NCBI RefSeq assembly: GCF_029227915.1
Contig: NC_079882.1
Coordinates: forward strand, 30,186,001 to 30,250,000
Direction of reading: 5' to 3'
DNA: 64,000 bases
DNA from: Hydractinia symbiolongicarpus
Lineage: Eukaryota; Cnidaria; Hydrozoa; Anthoathecata; Hydractiniidae
Shown here: in pieces, positions 48,140-61,607 of the stretch
Position numbering within the stretch: position 1 is the first letter of the stretch
Layout: each line of letters opens with the position of its first letter
Notes under the pieces: generated by a model
What the model was told of the DNA's origin: nothing
Seen by the model: the letters and a program-made list of their open reading frames with translations, nothing else
Database searches by the model: none
Program-made: the position numbers and the translations under genes

Positions 48140-49257
48140 TCGCTCTGTTGCAGCAATCACTTCAAATTAAGAAGAACGTATTTTTTGGAGTCCAGTTGTC
48201 TTATTGATCATATTTCTAAGGTCAAAGTCCAAAATCATTTCAATTAAGTTCCACAGTCAATCGTTCCATTGTTAAAAGCGATGCAATATAGTAGAGTCAG
48301 AAAAATAACGCTAAATACATTTGGTACACCTATGTGACGCAACAGTTGTAATTCAAACGGACTGATACCGTTAGAAAGTCAACGAGATAAAGTTTTTGAA
48401 ACTGTCTCCGTTTCTTCAGCGGTGCTAACGGCTAGGTTTGGTCCCACAGTAAAAAATGACTTATTTATCTACATTTTTAAATAAAGCGCTACCACAGCTC
48501 CCAGTGTAATCGTTGAGTTCAAGCAATCATGTAAAATTAAGAAGAATGTTACTGCTTGGAATTCAATTGGGAGGTCATTTATCACATTCACAAGGTCAAA
48601 GTCCAACGCAGTTCAATCAAATCCCACAGTCAATCGTTTCACTGCTAAAGCCGATGCAACCTAGTAATATTAGAGAAACATCGCTAAATACATGATGGTA
48701 CCAATATGTGACGCAACCGTTGTAACTCAAACGGACTGATACCGTTAGAAAGTCAATGAGATAAAGTTTTTGAAACTGTCTCCGTTTCTTCAGCGCGCGC
48801 TAACGGCTAAGGTTGGTCCCACAATACAAAATGACTTATTTATCTAAATTTCTAAATAAAGCGCTGCCGCAGCGCCCAGTGTAACCGCTGAATTCCAGCA
48901 ATCATGTCAAATAAAGATGAATGTTATTTCTTGGATTCCAATTGGCTCATTTTTCACATTTATAATGTCAAAATCCAAAATCAGTTCAATTAAGTCCCAC
49001 TGTCAATCGTTTCACTGTGAAAAGCGATGCAACCTGGTAATATCAGAAACATAATGCTAAATACATGTTGGTACGAATATGTGACGCAGCCGTTGTAACT
49101 CAAATGCACTGATACCGTTAGAAAGTCAATGAAATAAGGTTTTTGAAACTGTCTCCATTTCCTCAGCGCACGCTAACGCCTAAGATTGGTCCCGCAGTAA
49201 AATATGACTTATTCATCTAAATTTTAAAATGAAGCGCTACCACAGTGCCCAGTGTAA
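48140..49257 (+). repeat. 1,118-bp trimer, copy 2
   Basis: Adjacent second copy; the two differ at a handful of positions such as CCTATGATTGG against CCTAAGATTGG. After 49,258 the sequence moves on to another monomer type (CTGAGTTCCAGCAACC). Confidence 0.85.
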
Positions 49258-51930
49258 TCGCTGAGTTCCAGCAACCATGTCAGATTAAGAAGAATGCTAT
49301 TTCTTGGAGTCCAATTATCTCATTTATCACATTTGTAAGGTCACAGTGTAAAATCAGTTCAATTAAGTCCCACAGTCAATTGTTTGACTGTTCAAAGCGA
49401 TGCAACCTTGTAATATCAGAAACATATCGCTAAATACATGTTGGTACGAATATTTTGCGCAAACGTTGTAACTCAAACGCACTGATACAGCTAGAAATTC
49501 AATGAAATGTAGTTTTTGAAACTGTCTCTATTTCTTCAGCGCGCGCTAACAGCAAGGATTGCACCCACAGTAAAAAATGACTTATTTATCTAAATTTTTA
49601 AATGAAGCGCTACCACAGTGCCCAGTGTAATCGCTGAGTTCCAACAACCATGTCAGATTAAGAAGAATGCTATTTCTTGGAGTCCAATTATCTCATTTAT
49701 CACATTTGTAAGGTCACAGTCTAAAATCAGTTTAATTAAGTCCCACAGTCAATCGTTTCACTGCTCAAAGCGATGAAAGCTAGTGATATCAGAAACATAT
49801 CGCTAAATACATGTTGGTACAAATATGTTGCACAACCGTTGTAACTCAATAGCACTGATACCGCCAGAAAGTCAATGAAATGTAGTCTTTGAAACTGTCT
49901 CTATTTCTTCAGCGCGCGCTAACGGAAGGATTGCTACCACAGTAAAAAATGACTTACTTATCTACATTTTTTATAAAGCGCAATCACAGCGCCCAGTGTA
50001 ATCGTTGAGTTCAAGCAATCATGTAAAATTAAGAAGAATGTTACTTCTTGAAGTTCAATTGTCTCCTTTCTCACATTCATAAGGTCGAAGTCCAAGGCAG
50101 TTCAGTTAAGTCCCACAGTCAATTGTTTCACTGTTAAAAGCCATGCAACATAGTAATATCGGAAACATAGCGCTAAATACATGTTGGTACGCATGTGTGA
50201 CGCAGCCGTTGTAACTCAAACGCAATAATACCGTTATAAAGTCAATGAGATAAAGTTTTTGAAACTCTCTCCATTTCCTCAGCGCGCGCCAACGGCTAAG
50301 AATGGTCCCACAGTACAAAATGACTTATTTATCTAAACTTCAAAATGAAGCGCTACCGCAGCGACCAGTGTAACCGCTGAATTCCAGCAATCATGTCAAA
50401 ATAAGAAGAATGCTATTTCTTGGAGTCCAATTATCTCATTTATCACATTTGTAAGGTCACAGTGTAAAATCAGTTCAATTAAGTCCCACAGTCAATTGTT
50501 TGACTGTTCAAAGCGATGCAACCTTGTAATATCAGAAACATATCGCTAAATACATGTTGGTACGAATATGTTGCACAACCGTTGTAACTCAATAGCACTG
50601 ATACCGCCAGAAAGTCAATGAAATGTAGTCTTTGAAACTGTCTCTATTTCTTCAGCGCGCGCTAACGGCAAGGATTGCTCCCACAGTAAAAAATGACTTA
50701 CTTATCTACATTTTTTTATAAAGCGCAATCACAGCGCCCAGTGTAATCGTTGAGTTCAAGCAATCATGTAAAATTAAGAAGAATGTTACTTCTTGAAGTT
50801 CAATTGTCTCCTCTCTCACATTCATAAGGTCGAAGTCCAAGGCAGTTTAGTTAAGTCCTACAGTCAATTGTTTCACTGTTAAAAGCCATGCAACATAGTA
50901 ATATCGGAAACATAGCGCTAAATACATGTTGGTACGCATGTGTGACGCAGCCGTTGTAACTCAAACGCACTAATACCGTTATAAAGTCAATGAGATAAAG
51001 TTTTTGAAACTCTCTCCATTTCCTCAGCGCGCGCCAACGGCTAAGAATGGTCCCACAGTACAAAATGACTTATTTATCTAAACTTCAAAATGAAGCGCTA
51101 CCGCAGCGACCAGTGTAACCGCTGAATTCCAGCAATCATGTCAAAATAAGAAGAATGCTATTTCTTGGAGTCCAATTATCTCATTTATCACATTTGTAAG
51201 GTCACAGTGTAAAATCAGTTCAATTAAGTCCCACAGTCAATTGTTTGACTGTTCAAAGCGATGCAACCTTGTAATATCAGAAACATATCGCTGAATACAT
51301 GTTGGTACGAATATGTTGCACAACCGTTGTAACTCAATAGCACTGATACCGCCAGAAAGTCAATGAAATGTAGTCTTTGAAACTGTCTCTATTTCTTCAG
51401 CGCGCGCTAACGGCAAGGATTGCTCCCACAGTAAAAAATGACTTACTTATCTACATTTTTTTATAAAGCGCAATCACAGCGCCCAGTGTAATCGTTGAGT
51501 TCAAGCAATCATGTAAAATTAAGAAGAATGTTACTTCTTGAAGTTCAATTGTTTCCTTTCTCACATTCATAAGGTCGAAGTCCAAGGCAGTTTAGTTAAG
51601 TCCCACAGTCAATTGTTTCACTGTTAAAAGCCATGCAACATAGTAATATCGGAAACATAGCGCTAAATACATGTTGGTACGCATGTGTGACGCAGCCGTT
51701 GTAACTCAAACGCACTAATACCGTTAGAAAGTCAATGAGATAAAGTTTTTGAAACTCTCTCCATTTCCTCAGCGCGCGCCAACGGCTAAGAATGGTCCCA
51801 CAGTACAAAATGACTTATTTATCTAAACTTCAAAATGAAGAGCTACCGCAGCGACCAGTGTAACCGCTGAATTCCAGCAATCATGTCAAAATAAGAAGAA
51901 TGTTATTTCTTGGGGTCCAATTGGCTCATT
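48900..51930 (+). repeat. 3.0-kb block, copy 1 (offset 9,677 bp = 26 monomers)
   Basis: Corresponds to 58,577-61,607. Markers include AATAAAGATGAATGTTATTT (48,910/58,587), CTAACGGAAGGATTGCTACC (about 49,919/59,597) and AAGAGCTACCGCAGCGACC (about 51,838/61,515). Confidence 0.8.
50106..51840 (+). repeat. 745-bp dimer higher-order repeat, first run
   Basis: Successive dimers starting near 50,106, 50,851 and 51,596 are nearly identical. One monomer carries GGTACGCATGTGTGACGC and GCGCGCGCCAACGGC. The other carries CAATTGTTTGACTGTTC and TGTTGCACAACCG. Confidence 0.85.
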
Positions 51931-54900
51931 TATCACATTTATAATGTCAAAGTCCTAAATCAGTTCAATTAAGTCCCACAGTCAATCGTTTCACTGTTAA
52001 AAGCGATGCAACCTTGTAATATTAGAAACAAATCTCTAAATACATGTTGGTAGGAATATGTTGCGCAACTGTTGTAACTCAAACGCACGGATACTGCTAG
52101 AAAGTCAATGAAATGTAGTTTTTGAAACTGTCTCTATTTCTTCAGCGCGCGCTAACACCAAGGATTGCTCCCACAGTAAAATATGACTTATTTATCTAAA
52201 TTTTAAAATGAAGCGCTACCACAGCGCCCAGTGTAATCGCTGAGTTCCAGCAACCATGTCAGATTAAGAAGAATGCTATTTCTTGGAGTCCAATTATCTC
52301 ATTTATCACATTTGTAAGGTCACAGTGTAAAATCAGTTCAATTAAGTCCCACAGTCAATTGTTTGACTGTTCAAAGCGATGAAACCTAGTAATATCAGAA
52401 ACATATCGCTAAATACATGTTGGTACGAATATCTTGCGCAAACGTTGTAACTCAAACGCACTGATACCGCCAGAAAGTCAATGAAATGTAGCTTCTGAAA
52501 CAGTCTCTTTTTCTTCAGCGCGCGCTAACGGCAAGGATTGATCCCACAGTAAAAAATGACTTATTTATCTACATTTTTTTTTAAAGCGCAATCACAGCGC
52601 CCAGTGTAATCGTTGAGTTCAAGCAATCATGTCAAATTAAGAAGAATGTTATTTCTTGAAGTCCAATTGTCTCATTTATCACATTTATAAGGTCAAACTC
52701 AAAAATCAGTGCAATTAAGTCCCACAGTTAATTGTTTCACTGTTGAAAGCAATGCAACCTGGTAATATCAGAAACATATCGCAAAATACATGTTGGTACG
52801 AATATGTGACGCAACCGTTGTAACTCCAACGGACTGATACTGTTAGAAAGTCAATGAAATGAAGTTTTTAAAACTGTCGCTATTTCTTCAGCGCGCGTTA
52901 ACGGCTAAGATTGTCCCACAGTACATAATAACTTATCTAAATTTCTAAATGAAGTGCTACCGCAGCGCCCAGTGTAAGCACTGAATTCCAGCAACCATGT
53001 CAAAAGAAGAGGAATGTTATTTCTTGGAGTCCAATTGGCTCATTTATCACATTTATAATGTGAAAATCCAAAATCAGTTCAATTAAGTCCCACAGTAAAT
53101 CGTTTCACTGTTAAAAGCGATGCAACCATGTAATATCAGAAACATATCGCTAAATACATGTTGGTACGAATATGTGACGCAACTGTTGTAACTTAAACGC
53201 ACTTATACAGCTAGAAATTCAATGAAATGTAGTTTTTGAAACTGTCTCTATTTCTTCAGCGCGCGCTATCGGCAAGGATTGCACCCACAGTAAAAAATGG
53301 CTTATTTATCTAAACTTCTAAATGAAGCGCTACCGAAGCGCCCAGTGTAATTGCTCTGTTGCAGCAATCATTTCAAATTAAGAAGAACGTATTTTTTTTG
53401 GAGTCCAGTTGTCTTATTGATCATATTTCTAAGGTCAAAGTCCAAAATCATTTCAATTAAGTCCCACAGTCAATCGTTCCATTGTTAAAAGCGATGCAAT
53501 ATAGTAGAGTCAGAAAAATAACGCTAAATACATTTGGTACACCTATGTGACGCAACAGTTGTAATTCAAACGGACTGATACCGTTAGAAAGTCAACGAGA
53601 TAAATTTTTTGAAACTGTATCCGTTTCTTCAGCGGTGCTAACGGCTAGGTTTGGTCCCACAGTAAAAAATGACTTATTTATCTACATTTTTAAATAAAGC
53701 GCTACCACAGCTTCCAGTGTAATCGTTGAGTTCAAGCAATCATGTAAAATTAAGAAGAATGTTACTGCTTGGAATTCAATTGGGAGGTCATTTATCACAT
53801 TCACAAGGTCAAAGTCCAACGCAGTTCAATTAAATCCCACGGTCAATCGTTTCACTGCTAAAGCCGATGCAACCTAGTAATATTATAGAAATATCGCTAA
53901 ATACATGATGGTACCAATATGTGACGCAACCGTTGTAACTCAAACGGACTGATACCGTTAGAAAGTCTATGAGATAAAGTTTTTGAAACTGTCTCCGTTT
54001 CTTCAGCGCGCGCTAACGGCTAAGGTTGGTCCCACAACACAAAATGACTTATTTATCTAAATTTCTAAATGAAGCGCTGCCACAGCGCCCAGTGTAACCG
54101 CTGAATTCCAGCAATCATGTCAAAAAAAGAAGAATGTTATTTCTTGGAGTCCAATTGGCTCATTTTTCGCATTTATAATGTCACAATCCAAAATCAGTTC
54201 AATTAAGTCCCACTGTCAATCGTTTCACTGCTAAAAGCGGTGCAACCTGGTAATATCAGAACATAATGCTAAATACATGTTGGTACGAATATGTGACGCA
54301 GCCGTTGTAACTCAAACGCACTGAACCGTTAGAAAGTCAATGAAGTAAGGTTTTTGAAACTGTTTCCATTTCCTCAGCGGGCGCTAACGCCTATGATTGG
54401 TGCCGCAGTAAAAAATGGCTTATTTATCTAAATTTCTAAATGAAGCGCTACCGAAGCGCCCAGTGTAATTGCTCTGTTGCAGCAATCACTTCAAATTAAG
54501 AAGAACGTATTTTTTGGAGTCCAGTTGTCTTATTGATCATATTTCTAAGGTCAAAGTCCAAAATCATTTCAATTAAGTTCCACAGTCAATCGTTCCATTG
54601 TTAAAAGCGATGCAATATAGTAGAGTCAGAAAAATAACGCTAAATACATTTGGTACACCTATGTGACGCAACAGTTGTAATTCAAACGGACTGATACCGT
54701 TAGAAAGTCAACGAGATAAAGTTTTTGAAACTGTCTCCGTTTCTTCAGCGGTGCTAACGGCTAGGTTTGGTCCCACAGTAAAAAATGACTTATTTATCTA
54801 CATTTTTAAATAAAGCGCTACCACAGCTCCCAGTGTAATCGTTGAGTTCAAGCAATCATGTAAAATTAAGAAGAATGTTACTGCTTGGAATTCAATTGGG

Positions 54901-55474
54901 AGGTCATTTATCACATTCACAAGGTCAAAGTCCAACGCAGTTCAATCAAATCCCACAGTCAATCGTTTCACTGCTAAAGCCGATGCAACCTAGTAATATT
55001 AGAGAAACATCGCTAAATACATGATGGTACCAATATGTGACGCAACCGTTGTAACTCAAACGGACTGATACCGTTAGAAAGTCAATGAGATAAAGTTTTT
55101 GAAACTGTCTCCGTTTCTTCAGCGCGCGCTAACGGCTAAGGTTGGTCCCACAATACAAAATGACTTATTTATCTAAATTTCTAAATAAAGCGCTGCCGCA
55201 GCGCCCAGTGTAACCGCTGAATTCCAGCAATCATGTCAAATAAAGATGAATGTTATTTGATTCCAATTGGCTCATTTTTCACATTTATAATGTCAAAATC
55301 CAAAATCAGTTCAATTAAGTCCCACTGTCAATCGTTTCACTGTGAAAAGCGATGCAACCTGGTAATATCAGAAACATAATGCTAAATACATGTTGGTACG
55401 AATATGTGACGCAGCCGTTGTAACTCAAATGCACTGATACCGTTAGAAAGTCAATGAAATAAGGTTTTTGAAAC
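51887..55474 (+). repeat. 3.6-kb block, copy 2 (partner of 44,440-48,030)
   Basis: Second copy of the 20-monomer-offset duplication. It contains only one copy of the trimer that is tandemly doubled at 47,022-49,257, so that doubling happened after this block was copied, or one trimer was lost here. Confidence 0.85.
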
Positions 55475-56056
55475 TCTCTCCATTTCCTCAGCGCGCGCCA
55501 ACGCCTAAGATTGGTCCCGCAGTAAAAATATGACTTATTTATCTAAATTTTAAAATGAAGCGCTACCGCAGCGACCAGTGTAACCGCTGAATTCCAGCAA
55601 TCATGTCAAAATAAGAAGAATGCTATTTCTTGGAGTCCAATTATCTCATTTATCACATTTGTAAGGTCACAGTGTAAAATCAGTTCAATTAAGTCCCACA
55701 GTCAATTGTTTGACTGTTCAAAGCGATGCAACCTTGTAATATCAGAAACATATCGCTAAATACATGTTGGTACGAATATGTTGCACAACCGTTGTAACTC
55801 AATAGCACTGATACCGCCAGAAAGTCAATGAAATGTAGTCTTTGAAACTGTCTCTATTTCTTCAGCGCGCGCTAACGGCAAGGATTGCTCCCACAGTAAA
55901 AAATGACTTACTTATCTACATTTTTTTATAAAGCGCAATCACAGCGCCCAGTGTAATCGTTGAGTTCAAGCAATCATGTAAAATTAAGAAGAATGTTACT
56001 TCTTGAAGTTCAATTGTCTCCTTTCTCACATTCATAAGGTCGAAGTCCAAGGCAGT

Positions 56057-58550
56057 TTAGTTAAGTCCCACAGTCAATTGTTCACTGTTAAAAGCCATGC
56101 AACATAGTAATATCGGAAACATAGCGCTAAATACATGTTGGTACGCATGTGTGACGCAGCCGTTGTAACTCAAACGCACTAATACCGTTATAAAGTCAAT
56201 GAGATAAAGTTTTTGAAACTCTCTCCATTTCCTCAGCGCGCGCCAACGGCTAAGAATGGTCCCACAGTACAAAATGACTTATTTATCCAAATTTTAAAAT
56301 GAGGCGCTACCACAGCGCCCAGTGTAATCGCTGAGTTCTAGCAACCATGTCAGATTAAGAAGAATGCTATTTCTTGGAGTCCAATTATCTCTTTATCACA
56401 TTTGTAAGGTCACAGTCTAAAATCAGTTCAATTAAGTCCCACAGTCAATCGTTTCACTGTTCAAAGCGATGAAACCTAGTACTATCAGAAACATATTGCT
56501 AAGTACATCTTAGTACGAATATGTTGCGCAACCGTTGTAACTCAAACGCACTGATACCGCTAGAAAGTCAATGAAATGTAGTTTTTGAAACAGTCTCTAT
56601 TTCTTCAGCGCGCGCTAACGGCAAGGATTGCTCCCACAGTAAAAAATGACTTATTTATCTACATTTTTTTATAAAGTGCAATCACAGCGCCCAGTGTAAT
56701 CGTTGAGTTCAAGCAATCATGTTAAATTAAGAAAAATGTTACTTCTTGAAGTTCAATTGTCTCCTTTCTCACATTCTTGAGGTCAAAGTCCAAGGCAGTT
56801 CAGTTAAGTCCCACAGTCAATTGTTTCACTGTTAAAAGCCATGCAACATAGTAATATCGGAAGCATAGCGCTAAATACATGTTGGTACGCATGTGTGACG
56901 CAGCCGTTGTAACTCAAACGCACTAATACCGTTAGAAAGTCAATGAGATAAAGTTTTTGAAACTCTCTCCATTTCCTCAGCGCGCGCCAACGGCTAAGAA
57001 TGGTCCCACAGTACAAAATGACTTATTTATCTAAACTTCTAAATGAAGCGCTACCGCAGCGCCCAGTGTAACCGCTGAATTCCAGCAATCAAGTCAAAAT
57101 AAGAAGAATGTTATTTCTTGGGGTCCAATTGGCTCATTTATCACATTTGTAAGGTCACAGTCTAAAATCAGTTCAATTAAGTCCCACAGTCAATCGTTTC
57201 ACTGTTCAAAGCGATGAAACCTAGTACTATCAGAAACATATTGCTAAGTACATCTTAGTACGAATATGTTGCGCAACCGTTGTAACTCAAACGCACTGAT
57301 ACCGCTAGAAAGTCAATGAAATGTAGTTTTTGAAACAGTCTCTATTTCTTCAGCGCGCGCTAACGGCAAGGATTGCTCCCACAGTAAAAAATGACTTATT
57401 TATCTACATTTTTTTATAAAGTGCAATCACAGCGCCCAGTGTAATCGTTGAGTTCAAGCAATCATGTTAAATTAAGAAAAATGTTACTTCTTGAAGTTCA
57501 ATTGTCTCCTTTCTCACATTCTTGAGGTCAAAGTCCAAGGCAGTTCAGTTAAGTCCCACAGTCAATTGTTTCACTGTTAAAAGCCATGCAACATAGTAAT
57601 ATCGGAAGCATAGCGCTAAATACATGTTGGTACGCATGTGTGACGCAGCCGTTGTAACTCAAACGCACTAATACCGTTAGAAAGTCAATGAGATAAAGTT
57701 TTTGAAACTCTCTCCATTTCCTCAGCGCGCGCCAACGGCTAAGAATGGTCCCACAGTACAAAATGACTTATTTATCTAAACTTCTAAATGAAGCGCTACC
57801 GCAGCGCCCAGTGTAACCGCTGAATTCCAGCAATCAAGTCAAAATAAGAAGAATGTTATTTCTTGGGGTCCAATTGGCTCATTTATCACATTTATAATGT
57901 CAAAGTCCAAAATCAGTTCAATTAAGTCTCACAGTCAATCGTTTCACTGTTAAACGCGATGCAACCTTGTAATATCAGAAACGTATCGCTAAAACCATGT
58001 TCGTACGAATATGTTGCGCAAACGTTGTAACTCAAACGCACTGATACCGCTAGAAAGTCAATGAAATGTAGTTTTTGAAACTGTCTCTATTTCTTCAGCG
58101 CGCGCTAACGGCAAGGATTGCTCCCACAGTAAAAAATGACTTATTTATCTACATTTTTTTATAAAGTGCAATCACAGCGCCCAGTGTAATCGTTGAGTTC
58201 AAGCAATCATGTAAAATTAAGAAGAATGTTACTTCTTGAAGTTCAATTGTCTCCTTTCTCACATTCATGAGGTCAAAGTCCAAGGCAGTTCAGTTAAGTC
58301 CCACAGTCAATTGTTTCACTGTTAAAAGCCATGCAACATAGTAATATCGGAAGCATAGCGCCTAGTACATGTTGGTACGCATGTGTGACGCAGCCGTTGT
58401 AACTCAAACGCACTAATACCGTTAGAAAGTCAATGAGATAAAGTTTTTGAAACTCTCTCCATTTCCTCAGCGCGCGCCAACGGCTAAGAATGGTCCCACA
58501 GTACAAAATGACTTATTTATCTAAACTTCAAAATGAAGCGCTACCGCAGC
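56057..58550 (+). repeat. 745-bp dimer higher-order repeat, second run
   Basis: Dimers begin near 56,057, 56,804, 57,549 and 58,294. The last has the private variant AGCGCCTAGTACATG, also found at about 63,200. A related group at 61.9-63.4 kb lies 5,586 bp (15 monomers) downstream. Confidence 0.85.
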
Positions 58551-58576
58551 GACCAGTGTAACCGCTGAATTCCAGC

Positions 58577-61500
58577 AATCATGTCAAATAAAGATGAATG
58601 TTATTTCTTGGATTCCAATTGGCTCATTTTTCACATTTATAATGTCAAAATCCAAAATCAGTTCAATTAAGTCCCACTGTCAATCGTTTCACTGTGAAAA
58701 GCGATGCAACCTGGTAATATCAGAAACATAATGCTAAATACATGTTGGTACGAATATGTGACGCAGCCGTTGTAACTCAAATGCACTGATACCGTTAGAA
58801 AGTCAATGAAATAAGGTTTTTGAAACTGTCTCCATTTCCTCAGCGCACGCTAACGCCTAAGATTGGTCCCGCAGTAAAATATGACTTATTTATCTAAATT
58901 TTAAAATGAAGCGCTACCACAGTGCCCAGTGTAATCGCTGAGTTCCAGCAACCATGTCAGATTAAGAAGAATGCTATTTCTTGGAGTCCAATTATCTCAT
59001 TTATCACATTTGTAAGGTCACAGTGTAAAATCAGTTCAATTAAGTCCCACAGTCAATTGTTTGACTGTTCAAAGCGATGCAACCTTGTAATATCAGAAAC
59101 ATATCGCCAAATACATGTTGGTACGAATATTTTGCGAAAACGTTGTAACTCAAACGCACTGATACAGCTAGAAATTCAATGAAATGTAGTTTTTGAAACT
59201 GTCTCTATTTCTTCAGCGCGCGCTAACAGCAAGGATTGCACCCACAGTAAAAAATGACTTATTTATCTAAATTTTTAAATGAAGCGCTACCACAGCGCCC
59301 AGTGTAATCGCTGAGTTCCAACAACCATGTCAGATTAAGAAGAATGCTATTTCTTGGAGTCCAATTATCTCATTTATCACATTTGTAAGGTCACAGTCTA
59401 AAATCAGTTTAATTAAGTCCCACAGTCAATCGTTTCACTGCTCAAAGCGATGAAAGCTAGTGATATCAGAAACATATCGCTAAATACATGTTGGTACAAA
59501 TATGTTGCACAACCGTTGTATCTCAATAGCACTGATACTGCCAGAAAGTCAATGAAATGTAGTCTTTGAAACTGTCTCTATTTCTTCAGCGCGCGCTAAC
59601 GGAAGGATTGCTACCACAGTAAAAAATGACTTACTTATCTACATTTTTTATAAAGCGCAATCACAGCGCCCAGTGTAATCGTTGAGTTCAAGCAATCATG
59701 TAAAATTAAGAAGAATGTTACTTCTTGAAGTTCAATTGTCTCCTTTCTCACATTCATAAGGTCGAAGTCCAAGGCAGTTCAGTTAAGTCCCACAGTCAAT
59801 TGTTTCACTGTTAAAAGCCATGCAACATAGTAATATCGGAAACATAGCGCTAAATACATGTTGGTACGCATGTGTGACGCAGCCGTTGTAACTCAAACGC
59901 ACTAATACCGTTATAAAGTCAATGAGATAAAGTTTTTGAAACTCTCTCCATTTCCTCAGCGCGCGCCAACGGCTAAGAATGGTCCCACAGTACAAAATGA
60001 CTTATTTATCTAAACTTCAAAATGAAGCGCTACCGCAGCGACCAGTGTAACCGCTGAATTCCAGCAATCATGTCAAAATAAGAAGAATGCTATTTCTTGG
60101 AGTCCAATTATCTCATTTATCACATTTGTAAGGTCACAGTGTAAAATCAGTTCAATTAAGTCCCACAGTCAATTCTTTGACTGTTCAAAGCGATGCAACC
60201 TTGTAATATCAGAAACATATCGCTAAATACATGTTGGTACGAATATGTTGCACAACCGTTGTAACTCAATAGCACTGATACCGCCAGAAAGTCAATGAAA
60301 TGTAGTCTTTGAAACTGTCTCTATTTCTTCAACGCGCGCTAACGGCAAGGATTGCTCCCACAGTAAAAAATGACTTACTTATCTACATTTTTTTATAAAG
60401 CGCAATCACAGCGCCCAGTGTAATCGTTGAGTTCAAGCAATCATGTAAAATTAAGAAGAATGTTACTTCTTGAAGTTCAATTGTCTCCTTTCTCACATTC
60501 ATAAGGTCGAAGTCCAAGGCAGTTTAGTTAAGTCCCACAGTCAATTGTTTCACTGTTAAAAGCCATGCAACATAGTAATATCGGAAACATAGCGCTAAAT
60601 ACATGTTGGTACGCATGTGTGACGCAGCCGTTGTAACTCAAACGCACTAATACCGTTATAAAGTCAATGAGATAAAGTTTTTGAAACTCTCTCCATTTCC
60701 TCAGCGCGCGCCAACGGCTAAGAATGGTCCCACAGTACAAAATGACTTATTTATCTAAACTTCAAAATGAAGCGCTACCGCAGCGCCCAGTGTAACCGCT
60801 GAATTCCAGCAATCATGTCAAAATAAGAAGAATGCTATTTCTTGGAGTCCAATTATCTCATTTATCACATTTGTAAGGTCACAGTGTAAAATCAGTTCAA
60901 TTAAGTCCCACAGTCAATTGTTTGACTGTTCAAAGCGATGCAACCTTGTAATATCAGAAACATATCGCTAAATACATGTTGGTACGAATATGTTGCACAA
61001 CCGTTGTAACTCAATAGCACTGATACCGCCAGAAAGTCAATGAAATGTAGTCTTTGAAACTGTCTCTATTTCTTCAGCGCGCGCTAACGGCAAGGATTGC
61101 TCCCACAGTAAAAAATGACTTACTTATCTACATTTTTTTATAAAGCGCAATCACAGCGCCCAGTGTAATCGTTGAGTTCAAGCAATCATGTAAAATTAAG
61201 AAGAATGTTACTTCTTGAAGTTCAATTGTCTCCTTTCTCACATTCATAAGGTCGAAGTCCAAGGCAGTTTAGTTAAGTCCCACAGTCAATTGTTTCACTG
61301 TTAAAAGCCATGCAACATAGTAATATCGGAAACATAGCGCTAAATACATGTTGGTACGCATGTGTGACGCAGCCGTTGTAACTCAAACGCACTAATACCG
61401 TTAGAAAGTCAATGAGATAAAGTTTTTGAAACTCTCTCCATTTCCTCAGCGCGCGCCAACGGCTAAGAATGGTCCCACAGTAAAAAATGACTTATTTATC

Positions 61501-61607
61501 TAAACTTCAAAATGAAGAGCTACCGCAGCGACCAGTGTAACCGCTGAATTCCAGCAATCATGTCAAAATAAGAATAATGTTATTTCTTGGGGTCCAATTG
61601 GCTCATT
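58577..61607 (+). repeat. 3.0-kb block, copy 2 (partner of 48,900-51,930)
   Basis: Contains the 745-bp dimers at 59,783, 60,528 and 61,273, in register with 50,106, 50,851 and 51,596. The whole dimer run was therefore copied as one piece. Confidence 0.8.
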
